A DNA stretch of 64,000 bases, taken from assembly GCA_965116865.1 (NCBI GenBank), contig OZ220727.1, forward strand, positions 1,364,001 to 1,428,000. The letters are read 5' to 3'. Of this stretch, positions 35,501 through 44,128 are shown one piece after another. This stretch comes from Aldehydirespirator sp965116865 (GTDB taxonomy: Bacteria; Actinomycetota; Acidimicrobiia; Acidimicrobiales; Aldehydirespiratoraceae). Under the pieces are notes generated by a model that saw only the letters and a list, made by a program, of their open reading frames with translations, searched no databases and was not told where the DNA came from. Within the stretch, counting starts at the first letter, position 1; each line of letters opens with the position of its first letter. Both the position numbers and the translations under genes were made by a program.

Positions 35501-35693
35501 GGTACGGGAACATGTCCATCACGAACAGCTTGGGTCCGGCGGGGGCCTCGCCCGACGAGAGCGCCCCGGTCGGGTTGGGCGTCTCGCAGGTGCCTTCCGC
35601 CGCCCATCGGTCCTGCCAGAGCGTCTCGATCTCGGCGGCCAGGGCAGCGTCGTAGCGGTGCGGCGGAATGTCGGCCTCGGGCGCGGCGGGCAT
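32565..35693 (-). CDS. leuS: Leucyl-tRNA synthetase
   Basis: This 1042-residue class I synthetase shows the HIGH-type motif in GLHVGHPLGYIATD, LYTMGFDAFGLPAEE, the CP1 editing site FTTRPDTLFGATYMVLAPEH, RDWLFSRQRYWGEPIP, and the second signature ELGKMGKSLKN, which reads KMGKS in place of KMSKS. It charges tRNA-Leu. It is longer than most bacterial LeuRS because of low-complexity insertions: one before the editing motif (about residues 355-400) and one in the editing domain with clustered Gly and four Cys (HPGGCGDDGCGDACGTRNGD). The ATG at 35693 precedes PPHRYDAALAAEIETLWQ, the usual start of the domain. The gene is divergent from the corrinoid operon. Confidence 0.95.
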   Translation of the reverse strand: MPAAPEADIPPHRYDAALAAEIETLWQDRWAAEGTCETPNPTGALSSGEAPAGPKLFVMDMFPYPSGSGLHVGHPLGYIATDVYVRFKRMCGFNVLYTMGFDAFGLPAEEHARQTGQHPRANTEANIDNMRRQLDRLGLGHDKRRGVATTDVDYYRWTQWIFLQIFNSWFDPDERRARPVAELETEFRAGTRMPPEGLLPPGIDVRPGRPGWYEALSEADRRRLIDGCRLVYMADAPVNWCPALGTVLANEEVTNEGRSERGNHEVFKRPLKQWMMRITAYADRLLEDLDRLDWPESVKTMQRNWIGRSVGAEVSFDAEVAAAGTGADRSNTVDDPSELSDVSVLGRDVPHAARTAGRAAAAGPAIEVFTTRPDTLFGATYMVLAPEHPLVDELTADAWPERTPELWRGGAETPREAVAAYRVEAATMSDAARGDSKTGVFLGAYARVPLTGADESSPGAARAAGPRVGGEHPGGCGDDGCGDACGTRNGDNGGVGDPAGGGTWVPVFVADYVLMGYGTGAVMGVPGEDQRDREFAEVFGLPVVRTVQPPPEHPDGLAYTGDGPSINSRFLDGLDVAASKALVLERLRESGCGREVVNYRMRDWLFSRQRYWGEPIPIVFDDIGPVALPEHMLPLELPELTDWAPRALVRDSEPEPPLGRVAQWAGPDLDLGAGTRRYRRELNTMPQWAGSCWYYLRYLDPRNSEVPVDPEIESYWMADPDPGGVGGVDLYVGGVEHAVLHLLYARFWHKVLYDLGHVSSPEPFKRLVNQGYIQAYAFKDSRGVYVPASEVEGSQQEGFSHRGEPVVRELGKMGKSLKNAVTPDDMYASYGADTLRLHEMFMGPIDQDRPWETRSVVGSQRVLQRVWRNVVDEQTGEPRVSDEPPDDDLRRLMHRTVAGVRSDMEGMRFNTAIAKLTELNNELTRRGPGAPREVAEVLVRMLAPLVPHFAEELWRRLQGAGAGSVTETEFPAADPALLVTDTVEVPVQVNGRLRGRVKIAADADSETAVSAALAEPNVSAHVGGRELRRQIYVPGRMITLVV

Positions 35694-35806
35694 GGTGGCC
35701 AAGGCTACGGTCCGACCTCGGCGGCGCGGACCTCCGCGCCCCCGAACGGTCGCCTGCGCCCGGCAGCCGGGACCGCCGCGGCCCAGTCCGCAGCCACCGG
35801 CACCCA

Positions 35807-35894
35807 CCCCCGCCCCGCGCGCGGCCGGCGGCGAGAGCCGACCAGCCCAGTCTTCGCAACTCGATGCCCCCGCCCCGCGCGCGGCCGGCGGCGA
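35807..35894. repeat. 28-bp direct repeat around a 32-bp segment upstream of leuS
   Basis: Positions 35807-35834 and 35867-35894 match (CCCCCGCCCCGCGCGCGGCC, then GGCGGCGA), separated by 32 unique bases. The 60-bp step equals that at 30.9 kb. Confidence 0.85.
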
Positions 35895-35943
35895 AGATCG
35901 TCCCTCGGGTTGCTTGCGACAGACCCGAACTGTGCTACGATCC

Positions 35944-35978
35944 GTTCCGTATCGTGGGACTGGTCCACAGTACGGAAC
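35944..35978. promoter_or_regulatory. Imperfect palindrome in the leuS / corrinoid-operon divergent region
   Basis: GTTCCGTA (35944-35951) is mirrored by TACGGAAC (35971-35978), and the inner bases GTGGGAC/GTCCAC also nearly pair around a TG centre, giving a 35-bp near-palindrome. It lies 92 bp before the corrinoid protein start and 250 bp from leuS, suitable for a regulator binding site. Which regulator is unknown. Confidence 0.5.
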
Positions 35979-36021
35979 CAGCGAGTGCCTGACCAGCGAG
36001 TGCCTGACCAGCGAGTGCCTG
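35977..36021 (+). repeat. 15-bp tandem repeat, three copies
   Basis: ACCAGCGAGTGCCTG occurs three times head to tail (35977, 35992, 36007), starting inside the end of the palindrome and ending 48 bp before the corrinoid gene. Confidence 0.95.
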
Positions 36022-36069
36022 TCGTCCGTGGAAGTGGACCCGCTACCGACATGCGGAGGGCTGAGCCGG

Positions 36070-36785
<716 letters not shown>

Positions 36786-36789
<4 letters not shown>

Positions 36790-37418
36790 CGGCCCCGCCC
36801 CGGCGATCCAAAGTACTGGTCCTCGGCTGCGGCGCGCTGGTCCGCGAGCTGCGCGCTGTGGCCGCCCTCAACGGCCATCGCTGCCTCGAGGTGGAGTGCC
36901 TTCCAGCGATCATGCACAACCGCCCCGAACAGATCCCCGACGCAGTCCGCCGGAGGGTCAGGGCCGCCAAGGCCCGTGGCAGCTACAGCACGATCATCGT
37001 GGGCTACATGGACTGCGGCACCGGCGGACTGCTCGACCGGGTGTGCGCCGAGGAGGGCGTCGAGCGGCTGCCCGGCGCCCACTGCTACGAGCTGTACGCC
37101 GGTGCGGACGCCTTCGCCGGCCTGCAAGACTCCGAGCCTGGCACCTTCTACCTCACCGACTACCTGGTGAGGCACTTCGACCGCTTGATCATGCAGGGCT
37201 TGGGCATCTCGCGGCATCCCGAACTGCTCGAGGCGTACTTCGGCAACTACACCCGTGTCGTCCACCTCGCCCAAGCCGACGACGCCGGCCTGGCCCGCGC
37301 CGCTCAGGACGCCGCCGCCCGTCTCGGCCTGCGCTGCGAGCGGACCCTCACCGGCATCGCCTTGCTCGAGCGCCCCATCCTGCGACTGTCCGCCGCCGCG
37401 GGCGCCGAAGCGGCATGA
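36786..37418 (+). CDS. DUF1638 family protein
   Basis: This 210-residue protein begins after a short basic tail with KVLVLGCGALVREL and contains MHNRPEQIP, IVGYMDCGTGGLLDR, GAHCYELYAGADAF and GTFYLTDYLVRHFDR, all typical of DUF1638. Members are regularly encoded next to MttB-type methyltransferases and corrinoid proteins, but the activity is not established. The conserved Cys, His and acidic residues suggest a metal site. The ATG overlaps the corrinoid gene's stop (ATGA) and its own stop overlaps the next ATG, so expression is coupled. Confidence 0.88.
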
Positions 37419-37822
37419 GCTCCCCAGCGGGACGACGCGGGCACAGGCGCCGCAACGACGACGGGCGCCTGGTGCTGATCAGCTGGCGCGACATTCCAGC
37501 CCAGGTCAACGGCGGCTCCGGCGCCGACCGGGTCCAGCGCATCCTGCCCCGCCGGTTCCAGAGAGCCATAGACCGAGCCGCCATGGTCGCAGGCAAGACC
37601 CAGGCCTCGCAGTACGTCGGCGAATGGCGACGGTCGCTGATCGGATCGGGCTCAGACGATCCCGCGGCCGCGGCCACCGCGGCCGCGGCCTCGCTGGAGG
37701 CGGCCTTCCCCCGGGAGCGGCTCGACGAATTCGTCAAGACGGGCGGGTGGGACCCCGAGCGCGGCGACCACGGTCCGTCGGCGCCTGCGGACCGCGACCG
37801 GCCGGAGGGAGACTCCCAGTGA
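37415..37822 (+). CDS. Virulence-factor-domain family small protein
   Basis: This 135-residue protein contains LVLISWRDIPAQVNGGSGAD and RFQRAIDRAAMVAG, the pattern of the family named Virulence_fact in domain databases. These proteins occur in corrinoid methyltransferase operons; the name does not describe a proven role. The C-terminal half is Ala- and acid-rich. Starts and stops overlap both neighbours by four bases. Confidence 0.75.
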   Translation: MSSPAGRRGHRRRNDDGRLVLISWRDIPAQVNGGSGADRVQRILPRRFQRAIDRAAMVAGKTQASQYVGEWRRSLIGSGSDDPAAAATAAAASLEAAFPRERLDEFVKTGGWDPERGDHGPSAPADRDRPEGDSQ

Positions 37823-38709
37823 CCGAGACCGTCGTCAGCTCGGCCACCAGGGAGGTGGTCATCGGATTCGACCGTCCGTTCGTGATGATCGGCGAGCGCA
37901 TCAACCCCACCGGTCGACGACTGCTGGCCGAGGAGATGCGCGACGGCGACTTCAGCCGGGTCGAAGCCGACGCACTGGCACAGACCACGGCCGGAGCCCA
38001 CATGCTCGACGTGAACGCCGGGATCCCCCTTGCCGACGAGCCGGCTCTGCTGGCCCAGGCTGTCAAGCTCGTGCAGAGCGTGACCGACGCTCCGCTGTCG
38101 ATCGACTCCTCGATAGTCGAGGCCCTGGAGGCCGGCATCGGGGTGTACCAGGGCAAGCCCCTCATCAACTCCGTCACCGGCGAGGAGGAGGTTCTGGAGC
38201 GGATTCTGCCGCTGGTCGCCCGCCACGGCGCCGCTGTGGTGGCCATCTCCAACGACGAGACCGGTATCAGCGAGGATCCCGACGTGCGGTTCGAGGTGGC
38301 CCGCAAGATCGTGAACCGGGCCGCCGACCACGGAATCCCGGCCTGCGACGTGGTCGTGGACCCGCTGGTGATGCCGATCGGCGCCATGGGCACAGCCGGA
38401 CGGCAGGTGTTCCGACTGGTGCAGCGTCTGCGGACCGAACTCGGGGTGAACACCACCTGCGGCGCCAGCAACGTCAGCTTCGGCCTGCCCGCCCGCCACA
38501 TGATCACCGGGACCTTCCTCTCGATGGCGATAGCGGCCGGACTGACCTCCGCGATCATGAATCCCATGCACCCCGAGGCCAAGAACGCGGTGATGGCCGC
38601 CGACGTGCTCGCCGGCCACGACCGGGACTGCGCCGCCTGGATCGCGGAGCACCGCGACCCCGAAGCGGTCGGATCGAGACGGCGGAGTGGTCGCCGCCGC
38701 ATCTCCTGA
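37819..38709 (+). CDS. Methyltetrahydrofolate:corrinoid methyltransferase (pterin-binding)
   Basis: This 296-residue TIM-barrel protein has the pterin-binding pattern shared with MetH and AcsE: MIGERINPTGRR, MLDVNAGIPLADE, PLSIDSSIVEALEAG, KPLINSVTGEEE, VVAISNDETGI and TTCGASNVSFGLPAR. It would move the methyl group from the methyl-corrinoid protein to tetrahydrofolate, or the reverse, linking the operon to C1 metabolism. The GTG at 37819 overlaps the preceding stop (GTGA). The tail after residue 285 is basic and not conserved. Confidence 0.93.
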   Translation: MTETVVSSATREVVIGFDRPFVMIGERINPTGRRLLAEEMRDGDFSRVEADALAQTTAGAHMLDVNAGIPLADEPALLAQAVKLVQSVTDAPLSIDSSIVEALEAGIGVYQGKPLINSVTGEEEVLERILPLVARHGAAVVAISNDETGISEDPDVRFEVARKIVNRAADHGIPACDVVVDPLVMPIGAMGTAGRQVFRLVQRLRTELGVNTTCGASNVSFGLPARHMITGTFLSMAIAAGLTSAIMNPMHPEAKNAVMAADVLAGHDRDCAAWIAEHRDPEAVGSRRRSGRRRIS

Positions 38710-38735
38710 GCCCGCACACGGCGGCAGGCGACGAC

Positions 38736-40712
38736 ATGCACGACACCTACGGCGTGGTGTTCAACCCTTCGGGGATACGCGCCTCGGCGGCCGCCGGAGC
38801 CACCGTGCTCGACGCGGCCCGGTCCGGCGGAGTGGACCTCGACTCGGTGTGCGGCGGCCGCGGCCTGTGCGGCCGGTGCCAGGTCTCGCCCGCCGACGCC
38901 CGAGTCCTCTCCGATCCGGGACCCACCGAGCGCGGCTACCGGGGCCGACGCCCGTTGGCGCCCGGCTGCCGGCTGGGCTGCCAGGCGGTGGTGCTGGCCG
39001 ACGCGGTCATCGACGTCCCGCCGGAGAGCCAGGTCCATCATCCGGTGGTGCGCAAGTCCATCGACCTCGGAGAGGTGGTCGTCGATCCGGTCGTCACGCT
39101 GCACTACGTGGAACTGCCCGAGGTCGTCCTCGGGTTCGAGGCCGCCGAGACCGACCTGGTGGCAGAGGTCCTGGCCGCCGACTGGGGACTGGCCGAGGTC
39201 GAGTTCCCGGCACCGGTCCTGGCCGGGCTCTCTCCTGCCATCACGGACGGGGGCGGGGCGGTCACGGTGGTGGTGCATGATCGACGCAGCGTCCTCGGCG
39301 TGCGTCCCGACTACTCCGACAGGGCTTGGGGCGTGGCCGTCGATGTGGGATCGACGACCATCGCCGGTTACCTGCTGGAACTCTCGTCAGGTGAGGTCGC
39401 CGCCTCCTCGGGACGGATGAACCCCCAGATCCGCTTCGGCGAGGACCTCATGAGCCGGGTGTCCTACGCGATGATGAACCCCGGCGGCGGGGCCGCTCTC
39501 ACCGAGGCCGTGAGGGGCGCGGTCGACGAGCTGGTGGGCGAGCTGTGCGCGCTGGCCGACGCAGACCGCGGGAGGGTACACGACCTGGTGGTGGTGGGGA
39601 ACCCGATCATGCACCACTTGGTGCTGGGTCTCGACCCCACGCCGCTGGGCGCGGCGCCTTTCACGCTCACCACCGCCGCCGCCGTGCGCGGCCGGGCCGC
39701 CGACATCGGGGTCGAACTGCCGCACGCCGCGCTGTACGTGGGTCCCTGCATCGCCGGCCACGTCGGCGCCGACGCGGCCGCGGCCGCCCTGGCTGAGGGC
39801 CCTCACCGGGCATCGGACCCGATGCTGGTAGTGGACGTGGGCACCAACGCCGAGATCGTGCTGGGCGACGGGCGCCGGGTGCTGGCCGCGTCCAGCCCGA
39901 CCGGCCCCGCCTTCGAGGGCGCCCAGATCAGCTGCGGCCAGAGGGCCGCACCGGGAGCGGTGGAGCGGGTCCGGATCGATCGGGACACATGGGAGCCGCG
40001 GCTCAAGGTGATCGGCAGTGATCTCTGGTCCGACGAGCCGGGCTTCGCCGCGGACCTGGACCGGGCCGGGCTCCAAGTGTCGGGACTGTGCGGCTCGGCC
40101 ATCATCGAAGTGATCGCGGAGATGTTCATGGCCGGAGTGATCGACCGCCACGGCGCGATCTCGTCGGATCGGGGCCGGTCGCGGCGCGTCGTGGCCGACG
40201 GCCGCACGTTCAGCTACGTGCTTCAAACCGAGCCGGTCCTGCTGTCGATCACCCAGAACGACGTCCGTGCCGTCCAGCTGGCCAAGGCCGCCCTGCGGGC
40301 CGGCATCGACCTGCTGCGCGAGCACGCCGGGATCGACGAGGTGGCGGACGTCCGGCTGGCCGGCGCCTTCGGCGCCCACATAGACCCGGTGCGGGCCATG
40401 GTGCTGGGCCTCGTCCCCGACACGCCCGCTGGCGGCGTCCGTGCCGCCGGCAACGCGTCCGGGGTGGGCGCTGTGCGCATGCTGCTGTCCGGCGAGCAGC
40501 GCCGGGAGGTCGAGCGCCTGGCACGGTCGGTGGTCAAGATAGAGACGGCCACCGAGGCGCGTTTCCAGGAGCTGTTCGTGGCCGCCATGGCCTTCCCCCA
40601 CGAGACCGAACCGACGCCGCACCTGGCAGCGCTGATCGACCTGCCCGACGAGGCCGCCCCCGACCCGGACCAGCTCCGCCGCCGTCGACGCAGAACCCGC
40701 CCGGCAGCATGA
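38736..40712 (+). CDS. RamA-like corrinoid reductive activator, 2Fe-2S plus ASKHA domain
   Basis: This 658-residue protein begins with a ferredoxin domain whose cysteines are visible in VCGGRGLCGRCQVSP and GCRLGCQ. The rest is the DUF4445 ASKHA ATPase region: AVDVGSTTIAGYLLEL, VVVGNPIMHHLVLGL, MLVVDVGTNAEIVLG and VRLAGAFGAHIDP. Such proteins use ATP and low-potential electrons to return inactivated Co(II) corrinoid proteins to Co(I). Its place between the folate methyltransferase and the MttB-like enzyme fits that repair role. The preceding frame ends 26 bp upstream. Confidence 0.92.
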   Translation: MHDTYGVVFNPSGIRASAAAGATVLDAARSGGVDLDSVCGGRGLCGRCQVSPADARVLSDPGPTERGYRGRRPLAPGCRLGCQAVVLADAVIDVPPESQVHHPVVRKSIDLGEVVVDPVVTLHYVELPEVVLGFEAAETDLVAEVLAADWGLAEVEFPAPVLAGLSPAITDGGGAVTVVVHDRRSVLGVRPDYSDRAWGVAVDVGSTTIAGYLLELSSGEVAASSGRMNPQIRFGEDLMSRVSYAMMNPGGGAALTEAVRGAVDELVGELCALADADRGRVHDLVVVGNPIMHHLVLGLDPTPLGAAPFTLTTAAAVRGRAADIGVELPHAALYVGPCIAGHVGADAAAAALAEGPHRASDPMLVVDVGTNAEIVLGDGRRVLAASSPTGPAFEGAQISCGQRAAPGAVERVRIDRDTWEPRLKVIGSDLWSDEPGFAADLDRAGLQVSGLCGSAIIEVIAEMFMAGVIDRHGAISSDRGRSRRVVADGRTFSYVLQTEPVLLSITQNDVRAVQLAKAALRAGIDLLREHAGIDEVADVRLAGAFGAHIDPVRAMVLGLVPDTPAGGVRAAGNASGVGAVRMLLSGEQRREVERLARSVVKIETATEARFQELFVAAMAFPHETEPTPHLAALIDLPDEAAPDPDQLRRRRRRTRPAA

Positions 40713-40761
40713 ACCCGCTCGTTGTAATTCAAGGAGTAGAGACAATCATGGACGAGGCAGC

Positions 40762-42294
40762 ATGAACGAGCCGCGAGGGCGCAGAGGCGGAGGCCGGGCC
40801 GGCCGGCGGGCGGCGCGGGCCGCGACCGCTGAGACGGCGCCCTATCTGGTCCGCAGGCTGCCGCCGGTGGACATCGTCGACGAGGAGGGTCTGGAGCAGA
40901 TCGAGCGCAACGCCGACATCATCCTGTCCGAGATCGGCGTCGCCTTCCAAGACTTCCCCGAGGCACTGGAACTCTGGCGTGAAGCCGGGGCCGATCTCGA
41001 CGGCGAACTGGTGAGGTTCCCGCCCGGCATGTGCCGCCAGATCGTGCAGGACAACGCCCCCGCAGCGTACACCCAGCACGCCCGCAACCCTGCCCGCAGC
41101 GTGGCGGTCGGCGGCGACGCCACCGTGTTCGCGCCCAACTACGGCTCGCCCTTCGTGACGGACCTCGACCGGGGCCGCCGCTACGCCACACTGGAGGACT
41201 TCCGCAACGTGGTGAAGCTGGCCTACGCCCTGCCCCAGCTCCACCACAGCGGGGGCACGGTGTGCGAGCCGGTGGACGTGCCGGTGAACAAGCGCCACCT
41301 CGACATGGTGTACGCCCACCTCCGCTACAGCGACAAGCCGTTCATGGGCTCGGTGACCGCGGCCTCCCGGGCCGTCGACTCGGTCGAGATGGCCCGCATC
41401 GCCTTCGGGGGGGATCTCGCCGACCGCACGGTCATGACCTCGCTGATCAACGCCTCGTCACCGATGCGCTGGGACGCCACCATGCTGGGCGCGGCCACCG
41501 CCTACGCCCGGGCCAACCAGGCATGCATGGTCAGCCCGTTCATCCTGGCCGGGGCGATGTCGCCGGTGACGGTGGCCGGTCTGGCCGCGCAGGCTCTCGC
41601 CGAAGCGCTGTCGGGCATGGCCTACTTGCAGCTGGTGCGGCCCGGCGCCCCGGTGGTGTTCGGCACGTTCGCATCCTCGATGTCGATGGCCACCGGGGCG
41701 CCGACCTTCGGCACGCCCGAGGCGGGCCAAGCCGTCTATGTGATGGCGTCGCTGGCCCGCCGGGTGGGGGTGCCGTTCCGCTCCGGCGGGCAGTTCACGT
41801 CCTCGAAGCTGCCCGACGCGCAAGCCGCCTACGAGTCGGCCCACACCCTGCTGCCCACCATGCAAGCCGGCGTGAACTTCGTGCTGCACGCCGCGGGCTG
41901 GCAGGAGGGCGGGCTGGCGCTGGGCTACGAGAAGCTGATCCTGGACGCCGATCAGCTCGGCGCCATGGAGGTGTGGGCCCGGGGAGTCGACGTGAGTGAC
42001 AACGGTCAGGCAATGGAGGCGTTCCGCACCAACGCACACGGCCACCACTTCCTGGGCAACCGGCACACGCTGGCCAATTTCGAGACCGCCTTCTGGCGCT
42101 CCGACATCTCCGACGCGGCCAGCTACGAACAATGGTCCGAGGAGGGCTCGCTGTCCGCCGCGCGGCGAGCCAATGCCCGTTGGAAGCGGCTCCTCGCAGA
42201 CTACGAGCCGCCACCCATCGACGACGCGGTCGACGACGAACTGCGCGACTACGTGGCCCGGCGCAAAGCCGAGATGCCCGACGAGATCGACTGA
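40762..42294 (+). CDS. MttB-family methyltransferase, non-pyrrolysine type
   Basis: This 510-residue protein matches the trimethylamine methyltransferase MttB superfamily, for example GVAFQDFPEALELWREAGAD, ADLDGELVRFPPG, VFAPNYGSPFVTD and VGVPFRSGGQFTSSKLPDAQ. The frame is continuous with no internal amber codon, so it lacks pyrrolysine and belongs to the broad group that includes the glycine betaine methyltransferase MtgB. The actual methylated substrate (betaine, carnitine, proline betaine or other quaternary amine) cannot be told from the sequence. It is the last gene of the operon and its likely partner is the corrinoid protein at 36.1 kb. Confidence 0.92.
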   Translation: MNEPRGRRGGGRAGRRAARAATAETAPYLVRRLPPVDIVDEEGLEQIERNADIILSEIGVAFQDFPEALELWREAGADLDGELVRFPPGMCRQIVQDNAPAAYTQHARNPARSVAVGGDATVFAPNYGSPFVTDLDRGRRYATLEDFRNVVKLAYALPQLHHSGGTVCEPVDVPVNKRHLDMVYAHLRYSDKPFMGSVTAASRAVDSVEMARIAFGGDLADRTVMTSLINASSPMRWDATMLGAATAYARANQACMVSPFILAGAMSPVTVAGLAAQALAEALSGMAYLQLVRPGAPVVFGTFASSMSMATGAPTFGTPEAGQAVYVMASLARRVGVPFRSGGQFTSSKLPDAQAAYESAHTLLPTMQAGVNFVLHAAGWQEGGLALGYEKLILDADQLGAMEVWARGVDVSDNGQAMEAFRTNAHGHHFLGNRHTLANFETAFWRSDISDAASYEQWSEEGSLSAARRANARWKRLLADYEPPPIDDAVDDELRDYVARRKAEMPDEID

Positions 42295-42392
42295 CCGGTC
42301 TCGGCCGGTGGCCGGACGTCCCCCTGCGACTCCGGGCGCGCGGCCGGCGTTCCGCAGCCCGAGGTCCGCTCAAGCCGCGGTGTCGCGAGCCT

Positions 42393-42499
42393 GGCCTCTC
42401 ACGCGGCGTCCGTGTCGTTCTCCGGATGTCCCTGAAGGGACCCCGGCCCATGCAAGGGCAGGGGGCCTCTCACGCGACGTCCGTGTCGTTCTCCGGATG
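42393..42499. repeat. 36-bp direct repeat around a 35-bp segment at the stop of the 42.5-kb gene
   Basis: Positions 42393-42428 and 42464-42499 match at 35 of 36 bases, with different flanks; the 35 bp between (42429-42463) are unique. The second copy contains the stop codon (42470-42472) and last codons of the small minus-strand gene. Confidence 0.93.
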
Positions 42500-42835
42500 G
42501 GGGCGGTCGGGCAGCCGCAGACCTATGAGCTCGCCCGCGGCGTGCAATTCAAAATGCCACACGTCGACATCTTCGGGGCTGCTCTCACGCAGGGACGTGA
42601 CAGCGTGCCAGATGGAGAGGCGGGCCGCGTGCGCTGTCGTCTCCGGGGACTCCGCGGCACGCGACACCGCGGCGTACCCGGCGGAGATGCCCGCGTACAC
42701 GTCGCTGTGGACGGCGACCGACGCCGCCGCCCACTCCGCCAGCGCTCGGAGCGCCCGCGGCCTGGATCGGTTCACCGGATCGTCAAAGACCGCGACCACC
42801 CACGAGTGCCAAGCCGATGAGCCTCGCTCTGCCAT
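42470..42835 (-). CDS. Hypothetical protein
   Basis: This 121-residue protein begins MAERGSSAWHSWVVAVFDDP and continues with Ala-rich helical sequence (RALRALAEWAAASVAVHSDV, TAHAARLSIWHAV). No signal peptide or membrane helix and no family recognised. Codon use is like its neighbours. Its stop lies in a 36-bp duplicated block, as at several real genes here, which gives some support. Convergent with the corrinoid operon. Confidence 0.55.
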   Translation of the reverse strand: MAERGSSAWHSWVVAVFDDPVNRSRPRALRALAEWAAASVAVHSDVYAGISAGYAAVSRAAESPETTAHAARLSIWHAVTSLRESSPEDVDVWHFELHAAGELIGLRLPDRPHPENDTDVA

Positions 42836-42967
42836 CGTTGTCTCCCTTCACACGCCTCCGGAGGAATCCGGCCCGAGCCTAATGGGCCGTCGGCAGGCTT
42901 CGTCGCGCCACCATCGGCCATTCAGCCATTCCAGCAGACCGGGCCGCCAGCGGTGCGACGCCGCCGC

Positions 42968-43181
42968 CTCCGCGGATCGAGAGCATCCCGCAGGCCGTCC
43001 CCTCCAACGCAACGCCGCCGCCTCCGCGGATCGAGAGCATCCCGCAGGCCGTCCCCTCCAACGCAACGCCGCCGCCTCCGCGGATCGAGAGCATCCTGCA
43101 GGCCGTCCCCTCCAACGCAACGCCGCCGCCTCCCAAGACTCACCGACTCCGCGGATCGAGAGCGTCCCGCAGGCCGTCCCC
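42968..43181. repeat. 35-bp repeats at the stop of the permease gene
   Basis: CTCCGCGGATCGAGAGC begins blocks at 42968, 43022, 43076 and 43147. The last two share 35 bp with two mismatches (43076-43110 and 43147-43181) around a unique 36-bp segment (43111-43146). The earlier steps are 54 bp and look like shortened tandem copies. The last block encodes the C terminus of the permease (GLRDALDPRSR). Confidence 0.85.
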
Positions 43182-44018
43182 GATGAAGTTGATGCACAGC
43201 ACCGTTGCCACGATGGCCATGCCCGGTGCCCACACCAGCCACGGCGCGGTGATGACGAAGCCCTCGTTGCCGCCCAGCATGTTGCCCCATGTGGCGGTGT
43301 GGGCCGGGCTGACCCCGAGCCCCAGGAAGCTCAGCGTCGACTCCGCGAGGATGGCGCCGGCCACGCTCAACGACACCGCGACGACGATCTCGCCGACCAG
43401 GTTGGGCAGCAGGTCGCGCACCATGATGCGGCGGCCGGGCACACCCAACGCGACGGCTGCCTCCACGAACTGGTTCTCGCACAGCGACAGCACCTTGGCC
43501 CGCACGATCCGGGCCGGAACCATCCAGGTGACCGCCGCCAGCACGATCACCACGTCCGACACCCCGTCGCCCAGTATCCGAGCCGCCATGATCACCACCA
43601 TCAGGCTCGGGAGCGCCAGCATGGTGTCGGTGAAGCGCATCAGCGCCGAGTCCACCCATCCCCGGCAGTAGCCGGCCACCAACCCGACGGCTGTTCCCAC
43701 CACCCCGCCTATCGACGCCACCGACACCCCGACCAGCAGCGAAATGCGGCCTCCGTGGAGGATCCGGCTCAGGGTGTCGCGTCCGAGGGTGTCGGTTCCC
43801 AGCAGGAAGTCGCCGCTCGGCGGTTCGAGGATCCTGTCCAGGTTCTGCTCGGTGGCGCCGTAGGGTGCCACCCAGTCGGCCAGCACGGCGCACAGCGCGA
43901 TCAGGGCGAGCACGGCCAGCGAGGCGGCGGCCAGGCGGCGGCCGCGGAACCGTCGCCACACGACCCGCCAATCCGCTGCCGCTTCACAGCCCGCACGGTC
44001 GAGCGGCTGCCCGGCCAT
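43140..44018 (-). CDS. Peptide/nickel-type ABC transporter permease (DppC-like)
   Basis: This 292-residue inner-membrane protein has the OppC/DppC order: a basic N-terminal tail (WRVVWRRFRGRR), first helix, HLL-type segment FLLGTDTLGRDTLSRILHGG, a core of five helices and the EAA loop EAAVALGVPGRRIMVRDLLPN that contacts the ATPase. It pairs with the DppB-like permease just upstream. I start at the ATG at 44018, which gives the usual tail length; an ATG at 44105 is also in frame and cannot be excluded. Its stop region carries the repeat blocks at 42968-43181. Confidence 0.88.
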   Translation of the reverse strand: MAGQPLDRAGCEAAADWRVVWRRFRGRRLAAASLAVLALIALCAVLADWVAPYGATEQNLDRILEPPSGDFLLGTDTLGRDTLSRILHGGRISLLVGVSVASIGGVVGTAVGLVAGYCRGWVDSALMRFTDTMLALPSLMVVIMAARILGDGVSDVVIVLAAVTWMVPARIVRAKVLSLCENQFVEAAVALGVPGRRIMVRDLLPNLVGEIVVAVSLSVAGAILAESTLSFLGLGVSPAHTATWGNMLGGNEGFVITAPWLVWAPGMAIVATVLCINFIGDGLRDALDPRSR

Positions 44019-44128
44019 CGACCGGCTGTCGCCGAGTCGGTCGGCGCCCCGGTACCGATAGCCGGGCCGCGCCTCCGAGCACTCAGCCACAACACACCCC
44101 CGCATCCGCCGGCCCCGCTCCCGGGCAC

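Noticed and set aside
40762..42294. Pyrrolysine-containing MttB
   Set aside because: The frame is continuous without an internal TAG, so it is the non-pyrrolysine type.
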